A DNA stretch of 64,000 nucleotides. Origin: Symsagittifera roscoffensis (taxonomy: Eukaryota; Xenacoelomorpha; Acoela; Convolutidae). Every line of letters starts with the position of its first letter. Position 1 is the stretch's first letter. The DNA is taken from contig NC_087070.1 of the NCBI RefSeq assembly GCF_963678635.1, positions 16,897,318 through 16,961,317 of the forward strand, read 5' to 3'. Both the position numbers and the translations under genes were made by a program. Of the stretch, positions 40,713 to 54,581 are shown one piece after another. A model generated the notes under the pieces. The model was not told where the DNA came from. It made no database searches and saw only the letters and a list, made by a program, of their open reading frames with translations.

Positions 40713-43445
40713 ATGAGTCTAGACAAGTCAAGGATACCTAAACGAGGTAATAGCTCTAGGAAATTCATACCTAAAAAGCAAAGAAAAACAATGACCGATC
40801 CTTTTGTGGATTGGATCAAACGAGCCCGGACCGACAAAGGGGAGACGGTTTCAGGCAGAATGGTTGAAACGAGGAATCAGAAGACCTCAGAAGAGAGAAA
40901 AGAAATGTTGGAAGTGGAGGTCAATACAGACCAGGCCATGAATGACAACCAGGAAGAACATGGGCTGGAAGGGAGAGGCAGAAGGCTGGCGAGTGAATCT
41001 ACTCCGGTAGAACAAGGCCATGATTTTGCCACTTCCACCGGGACGCTGGATCAAGAAGAGATGTCGGAACTGTCCGACATCTCAACTGAAATTGTGGCAA
41101 CTAGAAAGTCTCCAACAGACAACACTATGATGGCAAGCGGGACAGAGAAACAAACAACGTCATCATCGTTCTCAAAAGAATGAGGAATGCCTTAGGCAAC
41201 ATCTTTCCATTCACCATGGGAGTGGGCACAAGAATTGAAGGTAAATCCCAGGAGAAGGACGACGAAGAAGAGCAAGTGGACTTTGGGTCTCATGTCAGCC
41301 TCAATAGTTCGACCCAGGAGAATGAGGCATACGTCGAAAGAGAGACTGGATTCATGGACAAATTTGATGTGGTGAGAACGATAAGGAAAGAGGTAAACAC
41401 ACCGGGCCAGTCGAGAGGCTTCGCGATTATGACAAATTCAGAGCCGCAAACTGGGGAGAGTAGAAACAGAGGGCTAGGCAACGCATTGGCGGATCCCGAG
41501 ATGGATAATGAAAAGTCGTCGAGGCAGAGAGTCAAGGCCCGAATCTCGACCAGCACGAAGCTACCTGGGACCGACAGGGTTACACCGCCACTAGTGACGC
41601 CACTCGTGGATAACGGGGCAGCACTAGAAGAAGCCTTGAACAACATAGTGGACAGTTTAGGAGAACAAAATGAACAGATGTCCATAAGAATGAGTGAACT
41701 AGAAAGAGCAGTTCACATTGAAAGAGATAGTCTGCTGGAAGAAATAAACCGGAATAGACAAGAAGTTGGTAGGAGCGAAAAACGCTTGAAAGAAAGAAAG
41801 GACAAGCATATAGCGAAGAACTTGTCGCGAATGACAAGACAAGCGGAACAGAGAGAGTTACGCTTAAGAGACGACATGGAGAAGTTAAGAATTCAGCAAG
41901 AGCAGTCTCTTGGGACTCTTGACACAAAGATGGACGCGATGATGGAGAGGTGAACTCAGGCTAACATGGATAGGTTGGACGGGCTACTAAGCAGCAAGAA
42001 TGGACCAAAAGAAGGGGAACCGAACTCGGGAGGTCCCAGCAGAGAGCCGAAGGTGAACTTCAATGACCATCAAAAAAGGAGGACATATGGATCCACTAGA
42101 GGCAGGGGCAGTTCAACAGGCTATGCCACTAGGGGTAATAGAACATGGGGCCGGGACAGTAGAACAAGTTCAACGGGGAACAGACAGACCTCTAATGAAA
42201 GACCAACGCGAGGCACACATGCGACTGGGAGAAGTGACTCCGGTAACAGAGGACATGCGAGCCCGGGGAGGAGTCATGTGGGCCAAGGGGGAAACACTCA
42301 CGGCGATTCGGATTGCAGGGATGCACCGAATACAGAGCCTTTGACAAGGTGTGAAGACACTCAGGAGGGGCACTCAAGGGATGCTACGGCAATGGCCACA
42401 GCCTTTGAACCCCTAAACAGGTCTTTGGAGACATTCCTTACAAGGTTATACAGAACCAATGAACGCAGTGAAAAGTCCAGAAGAGTCTTTAAGAATCCAA
42501 GATGCTATAAAGACGAGTCTGATGGCTGTATTGATACCTGGATAGAGGTAACGAAACTGCATTTCGAGGAAGAGGACTTGTCGGAGAGACAGGAATGAAG
42601 TGCGTTCACCAGTAACTTGGAAGCAACTGTGTCATGGCCAAGAAGCAATATCAGCGTGACACAGCCGAGAAAATCTTCGAAATCTTGTTAAACCGTTTTG
42701 GATCAGGGGTGCAGGGGCACCAAGCAATGATGCGCTTCGAGAAACGGAGACAACGGGAAGATGAAACGATAGACAAGTTTCTCGATGACTTGAAAATGCT
42801 GAGAAGACGCAGCCGGATGAGTCAAACCGAAGGATGAACCTGGCAGTAGCCTCAAAATTCATCGATGGTGTGAAGAATGATGAACTTCGAACAATGCTAG
42901 CAACGCATTACACACCACTATCAACCAATGCGCCAACACCAGTGGAGTTGAGGCTCAAGTCAAAAGAGTATCTTTTGTTGAAACCTCCTTCGAGATCTGG
43001 ATACTACAAGAACAATTATGGCAATTTTAACAGCGGACCGGCAAACCAAGGGAACAACTGGTACAAACCGAGGGATGATATGGACAAGAGACGCTCTTGT
43101 GCCAATTGCAGTTCAACGGACCATCATGTGTCAGCATGCCCAACTTACAAACAAGGCATGAAAGCAATAGGCTTTAGCCTCGAGGACGAAGATGCGTCAG
43201 AATTGGACCATGAGGATTTCATGAGAGGAGTAATTGCGAAATTCGGCCCGAGGTGTATCTTTTGCAACTTGGAAGGTCACTTTAAATCAGATTGTCCGCA
43301 ATTCTGGGATGCAGTGGCAGACATCAAGCATCCAAGGCACAAAGAACCTTTGTCAGGAGTGAAAACCAACAAGGCTCGCCTGTTGAGTGAAGCGGAGGCA
43401 CTCAGAAAAGACAAACCTCAAGAGCTGGCGGCAAGCGGTAACTAA
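40713..43445 (+). pseudogene. Element 2 gag remnant
   Basis: From ATG 40713 (MSLDKSRIPKRG) through several frames. It includes a charged N-terminal part, a coiled-coil-like segment (41640-41950), a capsid-like region (ESDGCIDTWIEVTKLHFEEEDL; EILLNRFGSG) and two CX2CX4HX4C knuckles (CANCSSTDHHVSAC; CIFCNLEGHFKSDC). Breaks include a frame change near 41175, TGA at 41951, TGA at 42596, a frame change near 42630 and a stop or shift near 42834. It aligns with element 1 Gag from end to end but is clearly non-functional. Confidence 0.9.
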
Positions 43446-44871
43446 AGAGACACGTGAACCGGAACCAGCAACTGCGGCCGATGACTTCAAGATTGATTAT
43501 AGGGCAGCCGCGAGGGATGCTCTAAATAGAGTGCAGCAGGAACTGGTGACAAAAGAGATTGAACAAAAAGTGAAACTTGAACTGGAGAATGAGAAACTAT
43601 AGGAGCAACTGAATACCTTCGAAGCAACGGAGGTCGAGGAGACTAAAGCACCAAGCAGTTTGAGCATGAAACTTAATGTGAATTCCGGTCAGAGGTTCGG
43701 CATGGTGCCACAAGGAAGCAAGATACAGTCGATAATCTCAGTGGCAGGACATCAGGTAATCAGAAATCTGAGTGAACCATCCGAGCTCACTTTGATGCAT
43801 TTGGACACATATGCAGATTATATCAGGCAGGTGGAGCCACGCACTGAGTCGAGAGCTGCGCGAGCACTACTAACAACGGGTGGCCCTCGAATAAAGAAGC
43901 TTCACAGGCGCTATGTGGAAGTCTATGGACCCTATCAAGTGATGCTGAACGTGGATGGAATCAGTATCTACACTAGGACTTATGTAACAACAGATAGTGA
44001 CCAAATGGGGCAGATCTATTTGGGTGAGGAGGAACTCAAAGTCCGCAGGATATGCCATGACGCCATGATTGAACAAGATGCAGTACACATTGTGTATGAA
44101 GCAGATGTGACCGCACATCTGCTCGACACCAACGGAACAAAAATCGGAGTCACAGGGCTTCTGGACACAGGAGCGGTAGTGAGTATGATGCCGATAAAAA
44201 CTTGGGAAAGAATGGGCTTCACGAGGGAAGATCTAATTCCAACGAATCTCCGACTGGCCGACGCCAATTGAGGAGCCATTTACGTAGCCGGAACAACACC
44301 AATAACGGTCCTCCACATGGGAGGACGGGATCTTTGGATGAGCTTCCTGTTAGTAGAGAATTTGGACGACGCCGACCAATTCATCTTGGGCAGAGATTTT
44401 GTCAGGAAATTTGACGTGATGATTGACTTTAACAACGGTCTGATACGGATTAGAAACCCGGACCGGAAGTATGTTAAGAAACCAAATAATAGTATAATAA
44501 CAGACGAAAACAAGGTACCAATTTTTTTAGATAGAAAAGTAAAACTACAGCCAGGACAAGCTGTGATGGCAATTTTTAGAATGAGAAATTTGAATTCGTT
44601 AAGTGATAGTAAACAGGTTTGCTTAGTACCGAATCCAAATAGTCAGAGTTCGGTGATTTTAGGCCGGAGCTTCTCGGTAACGCGAAACGGACTGTGTGTC
44701 AGTGTGTTATTGAACACACTAGACACCACGGTTTCAATCCAGCGTGGAAAGAAGCTTGGTTACGCTTTGCCGATGAGGACCGACTATGAGGAGACACAAA
44801 ACTTGAGGAAACATAGTGTGAAAGACTGTCCTTATCATGCCAATAAAGATAAAAATTTTAAAGAGGATTAA
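43446..44871 (+). pseudogene. Element 2 protease region remnant
   Basis: Contains the pre-protease block (SIISVAGHQVIRNLSEPSE) and an aspartic protease active site LLDTGAVVSMMP with FILGRDFV, then the protease-RT linker. Interrupted by TAG at 43600-43602, TGA at 44269-44271 and a shift near 44840. Confidence 0.88.
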
Positions 44872-46585
44872 TGAGTTAAAATCTATTCATAAATTGTTTT
44901 CAATGAAATCCGAAACGGACGACGGCTTATCAAGCTGCTCGAATTTTCCGGAACGCCCCTCGTCATATGAACTAGAATCTGACAAACCGGTTTTGCCAGA
45001 GATAGAACATTTAAAAGGGAAAATAGGTGAGGGAGATTTCGAAAAATTACGGAACCTCCCAAATCGGAACGCAGATGTATTTTCAAAACATTATTGCGGA
45101 TATCGGTTGCTGTAATTTCATCGAACATGAAATCAAACTTGAAGAGAGCGCCGTTCCCCATAGGGAAGGCGCAAGACGAATGACGCCACACAAATCGGAA
45201 GCGTGCCGAGCGGAAATAGAAATGTTGCTTGAATACGACATGATAGAACCCTCGAAATCGCCATGGGCTTGCGGGGTAGTAATGGCAAAAAAGAAAGGGG
45301 GCAGCTTAGATTTTGTTGCGACTTTCGTTACTTGAACGCGGTAACGATAAAAGATGCGTACCCGATACCGCGAATAGACGAGAGCCTCTCTAAGCTTAGT
45401 GATGCCAAGTTCTTCACCACATTGGACTTGGGTTCTGCCTTTTAGCAGGTCCCTCTGCGGAAGAAGGACAAAGAGAAAACCAGATTCGCGTGTGAGTTGG
45501 GGTTGTACCAGTGGAAGAGGATGCCCTTCGGCTTGTGCAACGCAACAGCCACTTTTCAAAGACTGATGGCTCAGGCTTTGACCAGAGTGACCAAGAAATA
45601 CGGGAATCTCGTGATGTGTTACATGGATGACGTAGTCATAGCGACACCAACCCTGGAGGACCACATTGATAGGCTCGATGAGGTCTTTGGATGCATGAAA
45701 AGAACAGGCTTGAAGTGCAAACCATCGAAATGTGAAATCCTTAGGGATTCAATCAAGTACCTGGGAAGAATGGTGGACAGGCATGGTGTGAGGCCGGACC
45801 CGGAAGCAGTAGAAGCAGTGTTGACATGGAAGGCTCCCAGAACGGACACACAGCTCCTGAGCTTCCTAGGATTTGCCAATTACTACCGGGAGATCATAAA
45901 AGGATATCCGGACAAGGTGTATCCGATGCAGAAGCTGATGCGCAACAAAGGGAAAAAGTTCGAATGGAACGATGAAGCACAAGTTGCCTTCGAGAACATA
46001 AAGCGGGAACTGTGCGAAGCGCCAGTGCTAGGCATGCCTACAGAAAAGGGCATGTATGTTCTTGACACAGACGCATCGGTAGTAGCCATCACAGGAATAT
46101 TGCATCAAGAGCAAGAATGGAATGGAAGAACGGTTCTCCGTCCCATTGCATACGGCAGCAAGGTCTTGAGTGACACAGAGATAAAATATGGCGCACCAAA
46201 AGCAGAAATGTTTGCAGTAGTCACTTTCGTGGAAAAGTACCGTGCATACTTGGGGAGCGCTCCCTTCAAGTTACGCGTGGACAACAGAGCGTTATCCTGG
46301 TTGAAGACCTACTCGATGGACCAGAGTTATATTGGTAGATGGATAGTGAGATTGGATGGCTACCACATGATAATCGAGCACAGGATGCGTGACAAACACC
46401 AGAATGCTGACAGCCTCAGTAAGAAAACTGAGTGCTATGAAAGATTGGAGCAGAAGCAAGCCAATCAGGCAGAAATAAAGGAGGGATTCTCGTTTCTGGA
46501 CAAAGAAACTTATGAAGCGCTTCCCTTAACGAGATGGTGGACAAGTCTGGACATCCAATTCCAGGACACCCCGAGTTACCTGTAG
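44872..46585 (+). pseudogene. Element 2 RT and RNase H remnant
   Basis: RT blocks PSKSPWACGVVMA, CDFRYLNAVTIKDAYPIPR, LDLGSAF, YQWKRMPFGLCNATATFQ and CYMDDVVIAT (YMDD-type catalytic pair) are visible. RNase H has LDTDAS, APKAEMFA, VDNRAL and HQNADSLSKK. Breaks: shifts near 45080 and 45290, and TAG at 45443-45445 where a Trp is expected. The YMDD variant differs from YVDD in element 1. Confidence 0.9.
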
Positions 46586-48842
46586 AGAAAGCAGCCGAGA
46601 TAAAGATCCTATCCAAGGAGGACCCGGTCCCCTTGGATCTGTTGCTGCGCTCGAATCTGGTCCAGCAACAACTCTCTCGCATGAACTTAAACAGCCTCTC
46701 ATTATTGGATAAAACGGTGCAGGTCACACTGCAATTGATGCGGATGCTGGGTGGATTGTTAAAAACAGAAGTGACCAGAGATGACCTCGAGTGGACTGCA
46801 GCAGTGGCATTGCTAACAGTCAGTGAGAAGGTGAAGATTATGCCGTCCAGACGACAACACGAAGAGAACGAGAGGGATTGTAGGACAATAGTTCAGCAAC
46901 TAGTATCCTCAATACCCCACGAGATTTTAACCAGTACTTCTTACGGACGGAAAGAACAGGGAAGCAGTACGCGAAGAAAACCGTCACCTTTATGGACCGG
47001 GATAAAGAGGGTGAAGAGGTAGAACAAAATCTGCTGCAGGACTATTTGTCCGGGGAGACGGATGATGAAAAGAACCAGCGATCACAAGATCAACACCCGG
47101 GACAAGGAAATTTGTCCGGGGAGTCTGAGATAGATGAAAAAATTCCTGATGAGAAACAGGACCTGGAGAACAAGGTTTTGTCCGGGGAGTTCAGATGGAC
47201 GCGAAGAAGGCACAGACATAATCTGGGGGAGCTTGCAGACTCCATCACAAACTCTTCAACAGATGACAAATCCCGAAACTCAGGAATTGACACCTACTCA
47301 GACAGGAACTCGAGCTCGGGATCAGAACTGTCCGAACTAGCGATCCACACACTACTAGTGGAAACTCGTGCAAGGGATCTGGACAGTGAGGTGTACAAGG
47401 ATCCTGACAGTGATTGTTACCTTATACCAAGCGAAAGAGTCTTTGACAACGCAGCGGATGATTTGGAGACAATAGCGGTATCGAAACGTTCGATAAGTCT
47501 GTTGTCACAAAAAGAGGTAGTCAGGACTGATCTTCAGCCGTTCAAACAAGAAACACAGCCGCTGGCGAAGATTTGGTGCGTTAAGATGGAAGAAGACACA
47601 CACCAGCCCAATGAGCTGAATAGTCAGATGAGGGTTATGAAGACGTACTTGAAGGCGAGATACAGACTCTCGGATCTTCTAGGGGCGCAGAGAAATGATC
47701 GCATGACAAGCAACCTGAAAAATTGGATCGATAATGGTTCTCCGGATAAAGGGGACCTCGAGGAAGATAGTTATTGCATCCTGAGACAGTACTTCATGCA
47801 GAAAGAAGGGAGGTTAAATTTGAACAAGGACGGGATTGTGGCTTGCAAAAGAAGAGAGGAAGACAGAGTCCTATACAAGTTTAACGCAATAGTGTTACCG
47901 CAACTCTATCAGACAGAACTATTATTCAGGTCACATGATCAGATGGGCCATCAGGGGATCGACAAAGTATATCAGTGGATCCTGAAGAGCTTTGAGTGGC
48001 CTGGAATGAAGAAGGCATGCGAGAAGTGGGTAACAGCATGTCTGTCATGCCAACAGGTCAAGGATCCAAGGAAGTTGCGATTTCCTTTACAATCGATCGA
48101 GTCGTCTGAATTCAATGAGGTGGTGCAGATAGATCACCAGAAGATATGCATGACAGACAGTGGTTATAATCAGGTGTTGGTCATGATAGATCATTTTACG
48201 AAGTATGCAGAGACCGTGCCCTGCATAACTGCATCGGCGGAAGAGACGTGCGACCACCTGATCAAAACGTGGATAGCGAGACATGGCTGTCCGATGACGT
48301 TTCAATCGGATAATGGAACAGCTTTCGTAGGAGAGCTTACGAAAGAGCTTATGAGACGCTCACAGGTTGCTCAGGCTCACTCCACGACATACCACCCTCA
48401 GACGAATGGCTTAGTGGAAAGACAGAATAAAACGTTAGTGTCGATGCTGAGAGTATATTGTTCCAGGTACATGACCGTTTGGGACAGATACCTTCCACAG
48501 GTATATAACAGCACGCAACACTCCACCACCAGAGTCAGTCCACACATGATGCTAACTGGACACGAAAAGTCTTTACCCTTAACCTTTTTCTACCCAGAAT
48601 ATGAGGGAAAGAAAACGTCTCCACAGGTCTACGTGAGGGATGTGATCAGACGTCAACAGGAGTTGAACGATTTGCGTAGACGAAATACTCAGCAAGCACA
48701 GGCAAGGAAAAGGAAAAGATTCGACAAGAAAGCAGCTGATGCAAAAACTTACTCGGTGGGAGACTACGTATGGGTATTTCAGAACGTTATACCACCGAAA
48801 GGGACCAAAAAGTTCCTAAAAAATGGAGGGGACCCTTCATGA
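46534..48842 (+). pseudogene. Element 2 RNase H-integrase linker and integrase remnant
   Basis: Long acidic linker followed by integrase: HDQMGHQGIDK...CLSCQQ zinc motif, core Asp in VQIDHQK, Asp in QSDNGTAF, Glu in GLVERQN. The linker contains LSGE three times, each encoded by the identical ttgtccggggag (47046, 47112, 47178). Frames change near 46560, 47000 and in an A-run near 48820. Confidence 0.9.
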
Positions 48843-50263
48843 TTACAGAGGTTTACCACGAGGGACGCTTTTATAGACTGAGTACTGGCCGAGCCGCCCA
48901 CTACGAGAACATCAAGCCACACAATTCATCAACAGAAGACTGGTGTATACCTGCAGACATGGAAGAAGGGGAATATCTAATGATGGTTCCTGCTTGTGAG
49001 GTCAACGAGAAGGGCACCAGGGAGAAGAACGATGGAAACGAAGTCGTGGAGGAAGGAACGGATACACCGCTGGACCTGGATCCAAACGAGGTGATCGAAG
49101 CGGATGATGAAACCTTACCCTACGCAGAGGAGGATTGGCAGGATCCCGAACAGATAGAGGTTTCCAAGAACTTGGAACCGGATCTTCCGTTCACGATACA
49201 GACTCGTCAGAAGGACGTGACAAGACCCAGAAATAAATACAATCCTTACGGTGACGACTTTGTAGTGGAAAGGATAGATCTGAAGAAGATAGTGGAGGAA
49301 GTAGTGGGTTTAGAAGAAATAACTGTGTCACAAGACATTGACATAGTCTATGATCACGATGATGAGTGGGTCGACGACCGGTCGAAACCCGAGGTAGAAT
49401 TCGACGACGAGCAACAGCAGTCATATGAACAAGACTTGACGAACCTGCGTGTCTTAGAGTGGCTGAACGAAATGACCTCGGACCCAGAGGAGACCAGCAT
49501 CACGATTCAAGACGTAGATCGTGAAAGCATGAAATACATCAAGACCGAACGAGATGATCCTTCCTGGGCTGCCCAGGAAGGACGACTACTCATTCCAGCT
49601 TCTAACCTCGACTTGATACCCGGTCTGCGATTGACGGGGACGTCGATGGATATTTTTGTCCGGGGAGTGGGGGTAGCACTTACCCACACTGAAAACTTGA
49701 TAATAAAAAAATTAAGAGTAGCAAGAGAAACAGGAGACTTAGAAGCACCTCAGAAACCTGACATAGGGAGGGTAGTTGAGTCATACTTTAACTTACCAAA
49801 TGAATATTCAAGTAACATAATACTAACAGACAGTGATTTTATACTCACAAATAGAACATGTGCGATAGCAATCACAGCAGACATGAGTTTTAGGACAGCG
49901 TTAGCGGCAGATTTCAAGAGAGAATACAAAAACGTGGAATTACTTTGGAAGCAACGACCAGGAGTAGGGGGCTTGGCAGCTTTACCTCCGGCGGCGTCAC
50001 AGATACCGGGAAAATACCTATGCTTCTTGTTAACGAGGGCGCCGGAGAAGCAGCACGTGGACTCAGAGAACATAGTCTTGTCCTTGACGAGGTTGAGGGA
50101 CTTCCTCGTGGAAATGGACGTTAAGGAGCTCTCGCTTCCAGTGTACGATCCAAACAGAGGACGACTGCATCCTCGGGAATTGTACGCGCTTGTACACGTG
50201 ATATTCTCTGATACTAATAAACAAGTATATTTACATAAGAAATATTACTTAACTCTAGGCTGA
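48843..50263 (+). pseudogene. Element 2 integrase tail and macro-like domain
   Basis: The continuation of pol after a shift: RGPFMITEV, an acidic region, the block MDIFVRGVGVALTHTEN, and a tail parallel to element 1 that retains ITADMSFRTALAADFKREY, GKYLCFLLTR, LTRLRDF and PVYDPNRG. This last segment is uninterrupted from about 48845 to the stop at 50261-50263. Survival of the macro-like signature in two diverged copies argues that it is a real domain of the family. Confidence 0.82.
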
Positions 50264-50571
50264 GTGACGTGCAAGAGGGTGTTAGGCTAAAAGACTAAGT
50301 TGTGTGTAGTGTGTGTTATGTTATGTTATGTGTTATGTTAATAAGCTCTTGGGTAAGAAGGAGTTAGTGACCATGAACAATTGAATGACAATCTTAGGAA
50401 TAGATCCAAAGTCTGGACTGTCCAATCTTAGATCAAATTCCAAAATTTTATAGACTGATTGATATTAATAAATTTTAGGATAAATATTTTTTAATCTGAA
50501 CTGTTTTTAAGTAAATTTTAACGCTGCGAACGAGAACCTTCCTAGCCACCTTCGGCTGCGAGGAAATAAAA
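50264..50571 (+). other. Pol-ORF3 spacer of element 2
   Basis: 308 bp, non-coding, with a TGTTATGTTATG-type short repeat at about 50300-50340. ORF3 opens near 50572 without a good in-frame ATG. Confidence 0.5.
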
Positions 50572-53500
50572 GTGGTCCATGGAGAAGAGGAAGATAGATC
50601 GGCCGGTACATTGATCATACCGAAGTTTCCGGAAGGAACCGACAATGATAAACAAGGACCCTCGAGCTCAAAGAAAGATATGCCAGAAGGAGATGACGGA
50701 CAGGGAGGAAGCCGTCAAACCGAAGAACCAATGCAACAAGATGCAAGTCAAGCTGGTGGGGAAGACGACAGGGAATCGACAGGCGGAGTATCCAGACTGG
50801 ATTTCAATATCTTCAGTGATCTTGAGAACAACGCGGATACGTTAGAGACGACTGAGCCATCGGATGAAGGCACTTCGACACTGGAGCCTCCGTCAGGCTT
50901 TATGGAAATGAAACGGAATTTGCCGGAGAGCAGCTCTCCTGGCAATTCAAGAAATAACGAACAAAGAATCCTCATGGAATCACCTAGAAGAAGAAGAATA
51001 GAGGGATCAGCCAGAGTACCTTTCTTGGGAACTTTGCCCGAAGAAAAATGGGAAGTACATCACCGAGACCATGAAAGTAGGACGGGATGCAGATTGGACA
51101 GAGTGGCGTTCATGGAAGAAGTCTGGACAGTGGTTCAGAGCTATGGGAACCAGTCCATTCTAAAAACAGGTCTCAACCGACCCTTGATGCGGGAAGTCCT
51201 TGACAAGCTAGAAGAGTGTGAAGGGAGATTGTGTGAGCTGTTGATTGACTCAGTCACCGATGAAAGTGAAGCGAATTCTCCCATCAAGATGACACCGCAG
51301 GACGATAAAGGATAGGTGGTGTATCTGTCAAGAACCAGGAGAGGAACGATGCGATCGAAATTGGTGATTGATAAGATCAATGCGATGAAAATCAAGTTAG
51401 GCAGCAGAGTGATGCCGAGGAGAGTAGGAAAGACGAAGGTGGATTCGGAGATATCGATGAAAGCTGTCAATTCAGCGAAAAGGAAACGAGTCGAAGAGGT
51501 CATGGATTTGGGACAAGGTGACTATCAATTGCCTGGCACAGATAAAATGTTGACTGATATAGCGATGGTGCCACCCATTCTCATGTCGGGGAAAAAGTCA
51601 ACAGGTTGTAAATCCAAAAGGAGTGACCGCACTCTAACTGGAGCAACCTTAGAAATGGAAATACTCAGCCAATGTGGAGAGAGCACAATGAAAGATTTTA
51701 AGCCATCTCCCATGAATCACGGAAAGGGAAATGTCGCAGGACAACTAGTACCAGTAGAATACAACCGAGTTACAGTACCGGAGGCTGTGTCAATAGATGA
51801 ACCCGCCGTTGGATACATGGAAATGTTGGAGTACCGAAACTCGGCTAGAGGGTATGTGATAGCTCTGGAAGACAAGAGTGCCATGGAGGGTTATCTGGAG
51901 ACAATGTTGCAAGGCACCACCCTCAAGCAGAAAGCGTACGGGACTTCAGAGATACAGGCAGAAACGATGGAGCAGTTGGTGAGCCTTCCATGGAAAGCAG
52001 TGGTGTTACGGCACTTCGAAGAAGAGACGAGGACTGCGCCAAGCATACACGCTCTCATCGCAGTACCTTACGTAAGAACAGAGTTACAACTGAGGTTTGC
52101 CTGGTGCATGATGGGACTGACTCGCGAAGAATATGATTCAGAAGAAACGAAGAGCTCAAAAGAAGAGAAGGTTTTCCTTATGACGAACCTGAGGGATCTG
52201 ATAGTCCAAGAGGGAGCAGCAGTAGCGTGTGGGAAGCGGAGAGACTCTCTCTGTTTCATTCGATTCATGATGGAGCAGATTTCAGTACCTGCATAGAACA
52301 CTTGTGTCAAGATGCTGAGGGAGGGCGATGAGCTAGCGAAAGCCTTACTCTTGCTAGCACTGCTGGATATGCAGCAACGCAAACCGATGAGGGTGAATAT
52401 GAAAGAACCCGAGGAGTTAGAGCCCATGAGAAAGATAGACGAAATCAGGAGATTCTCAAACAAGGAGCTGAGACTGACTAAAGAATCTATGGGGGCACTG
52501 CCGAAATCCAGTGAATACTGTGGACCGATCAAGAAGAAGTCGTACAGCTACGTATCCGAAATCATAGGGATAGCGTACAACCCTTTCCTAAGTGAAGACA
52601 TACGCGACTGCTTCTTCGATTACGAGCAGGCAGTGTTACTAAGATTCTGGACGTCGAGAATTGTAACAATTAAGAGCGCTAATAATCCACAGACCAAATT
52701 GGGACTGGTCTTGGAAGAAGAGGTGACTGCACCTTCCGTACCAAAATCCGACAAAAGAGTGGAGTTTGGGTTGGGATTCTCAGATGAATTACTGAGAACG
52801 AGCTTGATGGCAGTGTGGGAATTGATGAGGCCATCATGGTGTAGAGTCCCAACGCTGACTCAATATTTCGGGCGACACAAGACGTGCAGAGGGAGCTGAA
52901 TGCAGACTGTAACCTGCGTGACCTTAACATCATTTATAATGTGATGATAACGGCCTCTAGGAGCAACGGTGAAGATAAAGTGGAGTTGCCTGGCTGGGGA
53001 CCAGAAGACTGGGTCAAACCTGGTAGCTGTCTGGCGGAAGTCTGTGGACTGGAGGGTCAAGTTTGTGGAGGTCTGGACTGTGTGAAGACCCCAGAGAGAC
53101 AACACAAGCAATTGACGATATTGTTTGGGAATGTCGTGATGAAAGCAAGAACGGAAACGGAACTGATAGCGGATTGTCATGGAGGAACCGAGGTGAATCT
53201 AGTGACTGCACTAGGATTCTACAGCATGTTTAGTTCTTTAGAGTCACTATTGAATTCAGAACAGAGACATGAGATGGTCACTGCCATCAGTGTAGAAGTC
53301 TTCCCAGGAGTTCTGCAAACCGAGCAGAAACACATAGGAAAATGGAGGGAAGCGATCGAGGCGGAAATGAACATCAGGCACAGTGAGACTTATTGTAGAC
53401 CATCAGGAGCACGATTTTTGGTGGGGTCGACATTGGCTCCAATGTGCAAGAGCAGATACCCGGTACATTTCGTAGCTGTGGATGTAAAGAGTACGAGAAC

Positions 53501-54581
53501 GATCGTGGATCAAGCCTTCTCAGTGCCAAAGTATGTGAGACTAACGAGAATGTCCGAGAAATCTTACGAGTTGCTATGTAAGATGTTCTCAGCAGCTCCA
53601 GAGAGAACCAAGGAGGTGTTGGAATCGATACTGGGAAGGAAGTTAATGGGATACGTGAGCGGGAACTTCAATGACTTTGAGAGACAGAAACAGAGAGGAT
53701 CAACTGTTACAGATTTCAATACAGTAGACGAGAATGATGAAGTCCACCGAGTGATGATGGAAGTGGGACCGTTACTGGAAGCTTCGGGAAAACGTAATTG
53801 GAGGAGCATCATGTTGTCACATGACGAGTTTCCATGCCACTACTTGCTGCAGACCTGGTGGTATCCCAAGCGTAGTAATCTGGTGTTGATCTGGGACTCT
53901 GGAGAGCTGCTCTCCATGGGTTTACCAGACTCATCACAGCCCGTAACAATAGTGATAGTGGGAGTTATGATGGCGATACGATGGCTGGAAGCTCATGTGA
54001 AAGAAAACAATAGACAGGAGGCACCAACGAGAGAACAAGTGCGGAAATTAGATTGTCTAAAAGATTTAGATCTTTTTGAGACATTGTGCAAGAATCTAAA
54101 CATTCCGATGGAAGTGAAAAAGATATGGGCAAGAAAACGATTGATGCCATGGTTCAGAGCTAACATGACTGCATGGTTGTATGAACATGCTAAGATGCAT
54201 ATGTCGAAGCACGGCAGAGTGTAAAGTGAATATCAGCTGGACATTGGAGCAGGAGCTTTCAAGCGAGCTCTCGTGACTCATCGGAATGCAGTGACCACCG
54301 CTGTGAAAAAAATTTCCAGGACAAGTGAACGTAGCGGAAAGGAGAAGGCAGAGATGTTGAAGGAAGATTTGGAGAGAAATGTGACGTTGTGTCTCCACAA
54401 CAGCTTCTGCAGGAACAGAGAATCTAACGTGGATCCCCTACCTTGTTGCAAACAGAGGGTAGAAGAGCAGAAGTGTTGGAGGACTGCTTCCAGCAGCGTC
54501 AGGATAGCTAATGACGTGTTACAAGATACGGAGACTGAGAGTGCAGAGTCAGTATCACAGGAGGAAGAGATGGAACATTGA
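50572..54581 (+). pseudogene. Element 2 ORF3 remnant (lacks the SGNH half)
   Basis: About 1,330 codons with in-frame stops at 51313, 52294 and 54222 and a frame change near 52880. From roughly 51060 it parallels residues about 1760-2946 of element 1 ORF3. Shared features include the cysteine cluster (GSCLAEVC, then VCGGLDC, near 53025), HFVAVDVKSTRTIVDQAFSV, and FPCHYLLQTWWYP then LVLIWD. The upstream part is an acidic, low-complexity segment instead of coiled coil and SGNH domains. Either the SGNH module (about 4.6 kb) was lost here or gained in the element 1 lineage. Confidence 0.85.
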
